Positions 1 through 6,690 of a stretch of DNA of 15,978 bases are shown here, in pieces; the stretch's first letter is position 1, and every line of letters starts with the position of its first letter. This DNA is from JAAYBY01 sp964465385 (GTDB lineage: Bacteria > Bacillota > Clostridia > Saccharofermentanales > UBA5734), in NCBI GenBank assembly GCA_964465385.1, contig CAYXIM010000042.1:1-15978 (forward strand), read 5' to 3'. Both the position numbers and the translations under genes were made by a program. The notes below the pieces were generated by a model. It saw only the letters and a program-made list of their open reading frames with translations. It ran no database searches and was not told the origin of the DNA.

Positions 1-23
1 GCAACCGTGCAGAAAAGGGTTCA

Positions 24-45
24 AGGCAAACCTGCCTGCGTTTTT
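24..45 (+). terminator. Possible weak terminator of an upstream gene
   Basis: A five-base-pair stem (AGGCA at 24-28, TGCCT at 33-37) with loop AACC is followed, after three bases, by five T at 41-45. It could end a gene lying before the window. The stem is short and the U tract is offset, so this is only a possibility. Confidence 0.25.
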
Positions 46-231
46 AAAACAGCTCAGTGCTTGCTGACCTGAAACGAAAAAACGATCGACGCATGCCGCT
101 TTTCGCATGCCTGTCAGCATGACATCACGCACCCGTTACACACACGTTGTCAGCTCATTCATAAAAATGAAAAAAGCATCTTGCCATGTCACGAAGCAAC
201 GCAAAGACGTCGCCAGCCTTTTCGCGTGCAA

Positions 232-260
232 TTGTCTCAAAAGGGCCCCTGTGGTAAACT
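232..260 (+). promoter_or_regulatory. ruvC operon promoter
   Basis: A sigma-A-like promoter is seen: -35 TTGTCT at 232-237, 17-base spacer, -10 TAAACT at 255-260, preceded by TGG (252-254) as an extended -10. Transcription would start around 267. It is the only good candidate in front of ruvC, and the adjacent LexA-type palindrome supports it. Confidence 0.6.
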
Positions 261-263
261 ATG

Positions 264-277
264 AGAACAATTGTTTG
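264..277 (+). promoter_or_regulatory. SOS box (LexA/DinR operator) of the ruv operon
   Basis: The sequence AGAACAATTGTTTG fits the Bacillus-type LexA operator (core GAAC-N4-GTTY). Its central ten bases AACAATTGTT (266-275) are a perfect palindrome. It lies directly after the -10 box and covers the predicted start point, so bound LexA would block initiation. ruvAB is a known SOS target in Bacillus subtilis. LexA itself is not in the window, so control by it is inferred. Confidence 0.72.
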
Positions 278-296
278 AGGAAAGACAGGTGGCCAG

Positions 297-821
297 TTGG
301 GTACAAACAAGCAAGCACTCATTGTCCTGGGTATCGACCCGGGCTACGCCATCACCGGTTACGGCCTCATCCGTTACCAGCGCAACCACTTTGAGTGCCT
401 GGCCAGCGGGGCCATCCGGACCGACAGCAAGGCGCCTTTTCCTGAGCGCCTGCTGGCCATCCACCAGGGCTTATCCGCCTTAATTGATCGCTACAGGCCC
501 CAGGCGGTTGCTGTGGAAGAGCTTTTTTTCAGCCGCAACACGACCACGGCCATGGGCACGGCCCAGGCCCGGGGGGTGGCTGTGTTAAGCGGCGCCCTGG
601 CAGGCCTGCCGGTATATGAATACACCCCCATGCAGGTCAAGGTGGCTGTCTCAGGCTACGGCAAAGCCGACAAGCACCAGGTGCAGCAGATGGTCAAGCT
701 CTTGCTGGGTCTTAAAGAGACGCCACGACCCGATGACGCGGCTGACGCCCTGGCCGTCGCCATCTGCCACGCCCATTCCGGCAACAGGGCTGCAGCCCTG
801 GCCATCGGAGGATACCAGTAA
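297..821 (+). CDS. ruvC: Crossover junction endodeoxyribonuclease RuvC
   Basis: RuvC is the Holliday-junction resolvase; a dimer cuts the crossed strands of recombination intermediates held by RuvAB. The 174-residue length is normal. The RNase H-fold acidic residues are visible: D14 in GIDPG, E74 in VAVEELFF, and D147 and D150 in the DAADALA segment. The start is TTG, the only possible start, because an in-frame stop lies at 276-278 and no ATG or GTG occurs before the conserved GIDPG. AGGTGG at 287-292 (four bases away) or AGGAAAG at 278-284 may serve as ribosome binding site, both imperfect. It is first in a ruvC-ruvA-ruvB-queH operon, with ruvA starting on the base after its stop. An SOS box sits in its promoter. 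Confidence 0.96.
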   Translation: MGTNKQALIVLGIDPGYAITGYGLIRYQRNHFECLASGAIRTDSKAPFPERLLAIHQGLSALIDRYRPQAVAVEELFFSRNTTTAMGTAQARGVAVLSGALAGLPVYEYTPMQVKVAVSGYGKADKHQVQQMVKLLLGLKETPRPDDAADALAVAICHAHSGNRAAALAIGGYQ

Positions 822-1421
822 ATGATTGACCGTGTCACCGGAACCCTCTTGCAACGCCAGGCCGATGGCCTGGTCATCGATTGCCAAGGCCTGGGCTTTC
901 GCGTCCTGTGCGCCCCTGAGCGGCTGGATGACTTTCCCGCCAGCGGCCAGACGGCCACCATCTACACCTATTTACACGTCCGGGAAGACACCATGGCCCT
1001 CTACGGCTTTGCAGATCCTGAAGACCGAAACCTGTTTGACCTGTTACTGACCGTCAGCGGCATCGGCCCCAAAGTGGCCCTGGCCATTGTGGGCACCTTG
1101 AAGCCCAGCCAGCTGGCCCTGGCCGTCTTGTCCGCAGACACCAAAACCTTGACCCAGGTGCGTGGCATCGGTCGCAAAAGCGCCGAACGCCTGATTTTGG
1201 AACTCAAGGACAAACTTAAATCTGAAGACCTGGCACCGGTTCAGGATCAAGAAACGGAAACCTTTGACCCCGATGCCTCGGCCCACCAGGAAGCCATCAG
1301 CGCCCTCCTGGTCCTGGGCTACAAGCGTGCCGAGGCCGCCAAGGCCGTGGCTGCCGTTTCTCAAGAGGCTGACCGGCCTGAAGACCTGATCCGCCTGGCC
1401 TTGCGTCAGCTCATGCCTTAA
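822..1421 (+). CDS. ruvA: Holliday junction branch migration protein RuvA
   Basis: RuvA binds four-way junctions as a tetramer and loads the RuvB motor on opposite arms. At 199 residues it is full length. Residues 1-62 form the OB-fold domain and carry the acidic pin E55-D56 in VREDTMALYGF. Two helix-hairpin-helix motifs follow, around GIGPKVA (80-86) and GIGRKSAE (115-122). A linker at about 135-153 leads to the RuvB-binding C-terminal domain (about 155-199). The ATG follows the ruvC stop directly. A GGAGGA ribosome binding site lies inside the end of ruvC (808-813), so the two genes are probably translationally coupled. Confidence 0.97.
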   Translation: MIDRVTGTLLQRQADGLVIDCQGLGFRVLCAPERLDDFPASGQTATIYTYLHVREDTMALYGFADPEDRNLFDLLLTVSGIGPKVALAIVGTLKPSQLALAVLSADTKTLTQVRGIGRKSAERLILELKDKLKSEDLAPVQDQETETFDPDASAHQEAISALLVLGYKRAEAAKAVAAVSQEADRPEDLIRLALRQLMP

Positions 1422-1432
1422 GGAGGCCGTCC

Positions 1433-2548
1433 ATGTTTGACAGCGATTTCGACTTTGAAGAAAGCGATCCGCGCCTGATCGACCGGGACAGACGCCTGGA
1501 AGACCAGGACGAGGCCAGCTTGCGGCCGGTCCACTGGGCTGAGTATTTCGGCCAGGACCGGGTCAAAAACAACCTCAAAGTCTTTATCGAGGCTGCCCGC
1601 CAGCGGTCTGAATCCCTGGACCATGTCCTCCTTTACGGGCCACCAGGCCTGGGCAAAACCACCCTGGCCGGCATCATCGCCAATGAGCTGGGGGTGACCA
1701 TGCGCATCACCACCGGTCCAGCCATTGAAAAACCAGGCGACCTGGCGGCCATCTTGACCAACCTGACCGACCGTGATGTGCTCTTCATCGATGAAATCCA
1801 CCGCCTCAACCGCAGCGTGGAAGAAATCCTCTACCCGGCCATGGAAGACTATGCCTTGGACATCATCATCGGCAAAGGCCCCAGCGCCCGGTCCATCCGC
1901 CTGGATTTGCCCCAGTTCACCCTGATCGGGGCCACGACCCGGGCCGGCCTCTTGACCGCCCCCCTGCGCGACCGCTTTGGCATGATCAACCGCCTGGAGC
2001 TTTACAGCCCGGCTGAAATCAGCCAGATCCTGCAGCGCGATGCCGCCATTTTAGGCATCGGCATCGATGCCGAAGGCCTGGCCATCATCTCCGGCCGTTG
2101 CCGCGGCACGCCCCGCATCGCCATCCGCCTGCTCAAGCGCATCCGGGACTTCGCCCAGATCCAGGGCTCCGGCGTCATCGACGGCAAGATCGCCCGCTTC
2201 GGCCTTCACGCGCTGGAAATTGACGACCGCGGCCTGGATGCCACCGACCTGCGCCTGATGCGCAAAATGGTCGAACTCTTTAACGGCGGCCCGGTGGGCC
2301 TGGACACCTTGTCGGCCTGCACCGGTGAAGACCCCCAGACCATTGAAGATGTCTATGAGCCCTACCTCATGCAATCCGGCTTTCTGGCCAAGACCCCCCG
2401 GGGCCGGGTGTTGACCCGCCTGGGCTGGGAACACCTGGGCCTTGTTTGCCCGGATGGGTTTGAAGACCAGCTGGGCAGCCGGACACCCAAGGGCCTGCCT
2501 GTGGCTGACCAGCAGCTGGCCCTGGACCTGGAGCAAGAACGGCCATGA
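1433..2548 (+). CDS. ruvB: Holliday junction branch migration ATPase RuvB
   Basis: RuvB is the hexameric AAA+ motor that drives branch migration with RuvA. Visible elements are Walker A GPPGLGKT (69-76), Walker B LFIDEIH (D120, E121), sensor 1 in IGATTRAG (165-172), the arginine finger R179 in PLRDRFG, and a C-terminal winged-helix region (about 265-345). At 371 residues it is longer than the usual 330-350 because of an acidic N-terminal stretch (residues 1-20) and a tail after the winged helix. AGGAGG at 1421-1426 overlaps the ruvA stop, six bases from the ATG. Its stop overlaps the queH start by four bases (ATGA). Confidence 0.98.
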   Translation: MFDSDFDFEESDPRLIDRDRRLEDQDEASLRPVHWAEYFGQDRVKNNLKVFIEAARQRSESLDHVLLYGPPGLGKTTLAGIIANELGVTMRITTGPAIEKPGDLAAILTNLTDRDVLFIDEIHRLNRSVEEILYPAMEDYALDIIIGKGPSARSIRLDLPQFTLIGATTRAGLLTAPLRDRFGMINRLELYSPAEISQILQRDAAILGIGIDAEGLAIISGRCRGTPRIAIRLLKRIRDFAQIQGSGVIDGKIARFGLHALEIDDRGLDATDLRLMRKMVELFNGGPVGLDTLSACTGEDPQTIEDVYEPYLMQSGFLAKTPRGRVLTRLGWEHLGLVCPDGFEDQLGSRTPKGLPVADQQLALDLEQERP

Positions 2549-3183
2549 CCACGCCCTTAACCCCTTTCCCCAAGGACCAGGGCCTCCTGCTGCATAGTTG
2601 CTGCGGCCCCTGCCTGGCTTTTCCAGCCCGGGCCCTTCAAGCAGCCGGCCAGCCCTTTGTGGCCTGGTTTCACAACCCCAACATCCACCCGGCGGCCGAA
2701 CACCAGCGGCGGCTGGCGGCTTTTTTTGACCTGGCCCGTCAGTTGCATGTCACTGCCGCCGCCGATTCAGCCGCCGATCCCGACCCCTGGCTGGCCGATT
2801 GGCCGGACAAGGAAGCCCGCTGTCGCATGTGCTATCAGCGGCGCTTACAGGCGGCTGCCCGGGAAACAGCCCGGCGCGGCCTGGCAGCTTTTACCTCGAC
2901 GCTTTTAATCAGCCCCTGGCAGGACCGCCAGGGCATCGTGGCCCTGGGCCAGCAGGCGGCCCAGGAAGCCGGGGTCCGCTTCTGGGATCCCGACTGGCGC
3001 CCCAGCTACCGCCAGGGCCAGCAACTGGCCCGGCAGGCCGGCGTCTACCGCCAGCGCTACTGCGGCTGCCTGCCCTCCATTGAAGACTCCCGTTTTAAAG
3101 ATCAGATTCGGGCGGAATTGGCGGCTCTTTCGGCGTCACCAGCAGGGTCTGATGCTGGTCGTACCAGACCATCCCGGGCTTAG
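2545..3183 (+). CDS. queH: Epoxyqueuosine reductase QueH
   Basis: QueH carries out the last step of queuosine synthesis, reducing epoxyqueuosine to queuosine in the anticodon of tRNAs. It is the cobalamin-independent enzyme unrelated in sequence to QueG. The family cysteine motifs are seen: CCGPC (19-23), NPNIHP (44-49), RCRMCYQRRL (92-101) and YCGC (172-175), used for the iron-sulfur/metal centre. The start overlaps the ruvB stop (ATGA). Queuosine genes behind ruvB are known elsewhere (B. subtilis ruvAB-queA-tgt), which fits the operon. The last 30 codons, after the conserved core, lie inside the convergent rqcH gene. The tail is low-complexity (Ala, Ser, Gly, Arg) and is probably not needed for function. 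Confidence 0.93.
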   Translation: MTTPLTPFPKDQGLLLHSCCGPCLAFPARALQAAGQPFVAWFHNPNIHPAAEHQRRLAAFFDLARQLHVTAAADSAADPDPWLADWPDKEARCRMCYQRRLQAAARETARRGLAAFTSTLLISPWQDRQGIVALGQQAAQEAGVRFWDPDWRPSYRQGQQLARQAGVYRQRYCGCLPSIEDSRFKDQIRAELAALSASPAGSDAGRTRPSRA

Positions 3184-4981
3184 CCCCCCGTTGCTTGCGC
3201 ACCCGCGAGACCGGGCAGTAATCCACAGCCACTTTCAGCGCCCCCACATCGCCGCCGGCCCGCCTGGCCTGGGAATACCAGGCTGCCAGTGAGGCGGCTT
3301 CTGCGATGGTGTGCGCGGGCAGCGGCTGGTTCTGGGCCCGGACGATGACGTGCGAACCCGGTATGTGACGGGCGTGGAACCAATAATCCCCCTTGGAAGC
3401 CAGCTGAAAGGTCAGCCGGTCGTTTTGCAGGTTGTTGCGCCCCACCAAGAGGACCAGGCCGTCCGAACTGACATAGCGCCTGGGCGGGAGCTTGTCTGCG
3501 GCAGAGGGGGCTGCCTTGGGGCCTGCCTGCTTTCGACCCAATTGCCGCTGGTGGCGCTTCTTGCGGCTGCCGGCCTTGCCAGGCTGCTGGGGCAGGGTGG
3601 GGGCATCAGCCGATCGGCTGCTTTTTTTTCGGCCCAGGCCACCTGCCTGCACCTCTTCTTCGATGGCCGCCAGGTCATCTAACGAAGCGGCCCGGTCCAG
3701 TTCATGGCCGACGCTGTCCAGCCAGGCCAGCTCCTCATCCAGTCGGGCCAGAAAACCCCGGCTCAGCTGGGCTCGGCGCTTGGTGCGGGCCACCTGGCGA
3801 AAAAGGGCTTGGGCCATCTGGGTGGGCGTTTTGCCGGCCTCGATGGGCAGCAGCAGGCGGGGCTGGTCCGCCTGGTAATAATCAATGGCCGCCAGGACCG
3901 GATCCCCCTCCTGCCAGCGTGTGCTGTTGGCCAGGAGCAAGTTGGCCTCCTGCTGCAGGCGATCGGTGTCCGCAAGGGCCCGGATGGCGTCCCGATGAAG
4001 CGCCTGTTTGCCCAGGGCCTGCAGGCGGGCCTTGCCCAGCCGTCTGGCCAGGCTGTCTTTTTTTTGCTTGAGTGTGTTGAGGCGGGCCCGTTCGGTGAAG
4101 AAGACCTCCTGGGCTTCCGACAGCGAAGAAACAGGGACAGACACCCGAAAGAGGGCCAGGGGCATGGCGTGAAAATCTGCCGGCAGGGCGTCACTGGCGT
4201 CCAGGTAAAAGAGCCGGGGAGAACAGGTGCCCGACACAATGGCCGACAGGCGTGCCAGCAAAGCCGCCTGCAAGCGGTCCTGGTCAGCTGCCTGCAGGTG
4301 GCCGACCAGGAGCCGCTGGTCCAGACCGGCCTGCAAGACCAGGTCCTGGCACAAGAGGGGAGAAAAGCCACGGACCGTGGCCAGCAGGGCCTGGGCCACG
4401 GGCTTCTCAGCCAGCGTGTCATCAAAGGCGAAAGCGCCAGCCCGCAGATCTGCCAAGAGCTGGTCGGGGCTTTGTTTGTTTTGCGAGGGCGGGGGCAGGT
4501 AGGGCCGGGCCGGCAAGAGCTCCCTGACCCGGTTGACCGAATGGTCGATCTGGATGAGGGCATCGTGCAGGACCTGGTGTTCGTTGAGAAAGAGCAGGTT
4601 GCTGTGGCGGCCCATGAGCTCGACCAGGAGCTGCTTTTCAACCCGGTCGCCCAAGTCGTTTTGACATTCGAAGGTGAAGACCAGGATGCGTTCATAGTCG
4701 GGGGCCTGGACCCCCAGGAGACGGGCACCCAGCAGGTGTTTACGCAGGAGCAGGCAAAAGCGGGGCGGCCGCTGGGGCCGTTCGGTGGGCTGGCTGGTCA
4801 GGTGGACCCGGGGGGCACCCGGGTTGGCGGACAGGAGCAGGCGCTTGTTGGCCTGGCCCTGGCGCAGCTGCAAGACCAGGTCAAAGCGTTCGGGCTGGTC
4901 CACCCGGTCGACCCGGCCCCGGGCAAGGGCTTGATTCAATTCCTGCGCCAAACAGCGCACACCAACACCATCTAAGGGCAT
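3095..4981 (-). CDS. rqcH: Ribosome quality control factor RqcH (NFACT family, FbpA/YloA-like)
   Basis: RqcH is the bacterial NEMF/Rqc2 homologue. It binds stalled 50S subunits carrying peptidyl-tRNA and recruits alanyl-tRNA to add C-terminal alanine tails as a degradation signal. At 628 residues it is slightly longer than B. subtilis YloA. Seen in order: NFACT-N with the conserved start MPLDGVG, CLLLRKHL (76-83) and MGRHSN (123-128); helix-hairpin-helix region (about 170-260); coiled coil (about 290-445); a Lys/Arg/Pro-rich linker (about 450-502); and NFACT-R with GRNNLQND (514-521), ASKGDYWFHA (528-537) and IPGSHVI (540-546). The alanyl-tRNA-binding DR pair (97/98 in YloA) reads E97-R98. 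An AGGAGG site lies about six bases before the ATG. Its end overlaps convergent queH by 89 bp. Older literature calls the family fibronectin-binding proteins. Confidence 0.94.
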   Translation of the reverse strand: MPLDGVGVRCLAQELNQALARGRVDRVDQPERFDLVLQLRQGQANKRLLLSANPGAPRVHLTSQPTERPQRPPRFCLLLRKHLLGARLLGVQAPDYERILVFTFECQNDLGDRVEKQLLVELMGRHSNLLFLNEHQVLHDALIQIDHSVNRVRELLPARPYLPPPSQNKQSPDQLLADLRAGAFAFDDTLAEKPVAQALLATVRGFSPLLCQDLVLQAGLDQRLLVGHLQAADQDRLQAALLARLSAIVSGTCSPRLFYLDASDALPADFHAMPLALFRVSVPVSSLSEAQEVFFTERARLNTLKQKKDSLARRLGKARLQALGKQALHRDAIRALADTDRLQQEANLLLANSTRWQEGDPVLAAIDYYQADQPRLLLPIEAGKTPTQMAQALFRQVARTKRRAQLSRGFLARLDEELAWLDSVGHELDRAASLDDLAAIEEEVQAGGLGRKKSSRSADAPTLPQQPGKAGSRKKRHQRQLGRKQAGPKAAPSAADKLPPRRYVSSDGLVLLVGRNNLQNDRLTFQLASKGDYWFHARHIPGSHVIVRAQNQPLPAHTIAEAASLAAWYSQARRAGGDVGALKVAVDYCPVSRVRKQRGAKPGMVWYDQHQTLLVTPKEPPIPPESDL

Positions 4982-4998
4982 GTTCTGCCTCCTCTTAC

Positions 4999-5027
4999 TT
5001 GTCGGTTTAAAAGCAGACCGCTATACT
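4999..5027 (+). promoter_or_regulatory. Promoter of the small membrane protein gene
   Basis: TTGTCG (4999-5004), 17 bases, then TATACT (5022-5027) gives a near-consensus sigma-A promoter. Initiation would fall around 5034, only about eight bases before the GTG at 5042 and seventeen before the GTG at 5051, so the leader is very short. The 60-bp gap is shared with the divergent rqcH ribosome binding site. I see no equally good promoter for rqcH in it. Confidence 0.6.
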
Positions 5028-5041
5028 GATCAGGAAGGGAT

Positions 5042-5314
5042 GTGACCCATGTGGCCACCAAACGAAGCCGGTCGACCGCCAAAAGCCGGCGGTCCGCCTC
5101 TCACAAACAAAGCCTGCCCCGGGTCTTTCTGGGCCTGGTGGCCCTGTCCTGGCCGGGCCGGGTCCTGCTGGCGGCCCTGGCGGTCGCCCTGGTCCTGGGC
5201 CTCAACCTGCTGCTGGCCGGCCGGCATGTAGACCGTTTTTTCCTGATCACCGGCATCGAGCTGATCGCAGCCGCCGTGGTGGGCTGGCTGCGTCTGGCCA
5301 TCAGGCGGGACTGA
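5042..5314 (+). CDS. Small two-helix membrane protein of unknown function
   Basis: I do not recognise this 90-residue protein. The first 26 residues are strongly basic (KRSRSTAKSRR) and probably cytosolic. Two hydrophobic segments follow: about 40-60 (LLAALAVALVLGLNLLL) and about 66-86 (FFLITGIELIAAAVVGWL). A short basic end (RRD) and the positive-inside rule suggest a hairpin with both ends inside. The start is GTG at 5042 (AGGA at 5032-5035, six bases away); GTG at 5051 is an alternative. A consensus-like promoter just upstream is the best argument that it is a real gene. It is divergent from rqcH and its stop abuts the stop of oadG on the other strand with no spacer. Confidence 0.62.
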   Translation: MTHVATKRSRSTAKSRRSASHKQSLPRVFLGLVALSWPGRVLLAALAVALVLGLNLLLAGRHVDRFFLITGIELIAAAVVGWLRLAIRRD

Positions 5315-5464
5315 CTAGTCGCCTGAGCGGTCCAGCAGGCCGATCAGCTTGATGGTCGCGTAAAAAAGCCCCAAGACCAAAAAGACGATGGACAGACCGG
5401 CCAGGGCCACAAACAGGCCCTGGCCCATCAAGGGCATCGCTTGCAACTGTTCCAACAAGGTCAT
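5315..5464 (-). CDS. OadG-like small gamma subunit of a Na+-translocating decarboxylase
   Basis: This 49-residue protein begins MTLLEQLQAMPLMGQG, has one transmembrane helix (about 17-44, rich in Leu, Val, Phe and Gly) and ends LLDRSGD. Size, a single N-terminal helix and position just after an oadB-like gene match the OadG/MmdD gamma or delta subunits, which hold the carboxyltransferase and beta subunits together. The cytosolic tail is nearly absent, unlike longer OadG proteins that have a Pro/Ala linker and zinc-binding tail. It starts 13 bases after the oadB stop, with a G-rich run (GGGGGG) as a weak ribosome binding site. The assignment rests mainly on context and topology, since these small subunits are poorly conserved. 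Confidence 0.7.
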   Translation of the reverse strand: MTLLEQLQAMPLMGQGLFVALAGLSIVFLVLGLFYATIKLIGLLDRSGD

Positions 5465-5477
5465 GAATCAGGCCCCC

Positions 5478-6665
5478 CTAGCGAATCAACAAGGCCACCA
5501 GCTGGATGACCAGGCCGCCGGCCACGATGGAGCCCAGCTGGCCGGCCACGTTGGCGCTGGTGGCGGGCATGAGGATGAAGTTGGTCGGGTCTTCGGCTGT
5601 GGCCATGCGCTGCACCACCCGTGCCGACATGGGAAAGGCTGAGATCCCGGCAGCCCCGATCATGGGGTTGACTTTCTTTTTCAAGAACAGGTTGATGAAT
5701 TTGGCAAAAAGGACCCCGCCTGCTGTGTCAAAGACAAAGGCCACCAGGCCCAAAAGCAGGATCAGGGCGGTGTCCCAGCGGATGAAGCTGGACCCCACCA
5801 TGGTGGACCCGATGGTCAGGCCCAGAAGCAAGGTGACCAGGCTGGCCAGTTCATTCTGGGCCGCCTGGGACAGCTTCTTCAAGACCCCACACTCACGGAT
5901 CAGGTTGCCAAACATAAGCGAGCCCACCAGGGGGGCGCTCATGGGCACGATGACCCCGGCGATGAGGGTGATGGCGATGGGGAAGAGGATGCGAATGGGG
6001 CGCGACACCTTGACTTCGGTGTACTCCATGCGGATCAGCCGCTCCTTGCGGCTGGTCAGGGCGCGGATGACCGGCGGCTGGATGATGGGCACCAGGGACA
6101 TGTACGAATAGGCCGCCACAGAGATGGGGCCCAGGTAGTCCTTGAGCTGGAAGTGGTTGGCCACGTAAATGGTGGTGGGCCCGTCCGCCGCTCCGATGAT
6201 GCCCACGGCTGCCGCCAGGCGCAGGGCCAGGTCGCCTGTTACGCCCAGGCGGGGCAGGAGGGCCAGGGTGGCCAGGAAGGTGACGAAGATGCCAAACTGG
6301 GCGGCAGCCCCGAAAAAGATCATGACCGGGTTTTTCAGCAGCGGAGTGAAATCGATCATGGCTCCGACTGCGATAAAGATAAGAATGGGGAAGAGCTCGG
6401 TGGCGATGCCGGCATCAAAGAGGACTTTTAGAAAGCCCGGCGCCGCCTCCTGGCCCAAAACAGCGGCCATCCCGTCGATGGTGGGGGGCAAGTTTGCCAG
6501 CAGGGCCCCGAAGCCGATGGGCAGGAGCAAGGCCGGCTCATAGTCTTTGGCGATGGCCAGGTAGATGAGCAGGCCGGCGATGACAAACATGACCAGGGTG
6601 CGCCAGCCCTCAGGGGAAGCAAAGTAAACGACACCGCTGAACAGTTCACGAAACAAGGCGCCCAT
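5478..6665 (-). CDS. Sodium ion-translocating decarboxylase beta subunit (OadB/GcdB/MmdB family)
   Basis: The beta subunit is the membrane channel of biotin-dependent decarboxylases. It decarboxylates carboxybiotin and exports Na+. The 395 residues are highly hydrophobic. Family signatures are seen: GAMIDFTPLL (101-110), GIIGAADGPT (155-164) with D161 matching the essential Asp of Klebsiella OadB, NPMIGAAGISAFPMSAR (333-349) with N333 and S342 matching its Na+-site residues, and ANVAGQLGSI (371-380). Sequence alone does not tell oxaloacetate, methylmalonyl-CoA or glutaconyl-CoA decarboxylase apart. No alpha (carboxyltransferase) or biotin-carrier gene is present in the window. It lies 25 bases after prs1 on the same strand, so it is probably co-transcribed. 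AAAGGA is the likely ribosome binding site. Confidence 0.93.
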   Translation of the reverse strand: MGALFRELFSGVVYFASPEGWRTLVMFVIAGLLIYLAIAKDYEPALLLPIGFGALLANLPPTIDGMAAVLGQEAAPGFLKVLFDAGIATELFPILIFIAVGAMIDFTPLLKNPVMIFFGAAAQFGIFVTFLATLALLPRLGVTGDLALRLAAAVGIIGAADGPTTIYVANHFQLKDYLGPISVAAYSYMSLVPIIQPPVIRALTSRKERLIRMEYTEVKVSRPIRILFPIAITLIAGVIVPMSAPLVGSLMFGNLIRECGVLKKLSQAAQNELASLVTLLLGLTIGSTMVGSSFIRWDTALILLLGLVAFVFDTAGGVLFAKFINLFLKKKVNPMIGAAGISAFPMSARVVQRMATAEDPTNFILMPATSANVAGQLGSIVAGGLVIQLVALLIR

Positions 6666-6690
6666 AGGCTCTTATCCTTTCTGGCCCACC

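Larger units (their letters stand above)
1..296. other. Non-coding leader region of the ruv operon
   Basis: No convincing gene is seen here. Short open frames lack a ribosome binding site and run into ruvC in another frame. The composition is visibly more A+T rich than the coding DNA that follows. It contains a possible weak terminator near 24-45, a GCATGC...GCATGC inverted repeat (91-96 and 105-110, loop of 8, no T tract after it), a twice-repeated TGTCAGC (112-118 and 149-155), and at its right end the ruvC promoter and SOS box. Confidence 0.6.

Noticed and set aside
91..110. GCATGC inverted repeat as a terminator or operator
   Set aside because: The stem is short and has no T tract. GCATGC is self-complementary, so the repeat may be chance.
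107..394. Open frame in the ruv leader
   Set aside because: No ribosome binding site; it crosses the promoter and SOS box and overlaps ruvC in another frame.
3704..4975. 423-codon open frame opposite rqcH
   Set aside because: It lies fully antisense to a well-conserved NFACT gene, gives a Gln/Gly-rich sequence with no domain, and has no ribosome binding site. It is a GC-rich shadow.
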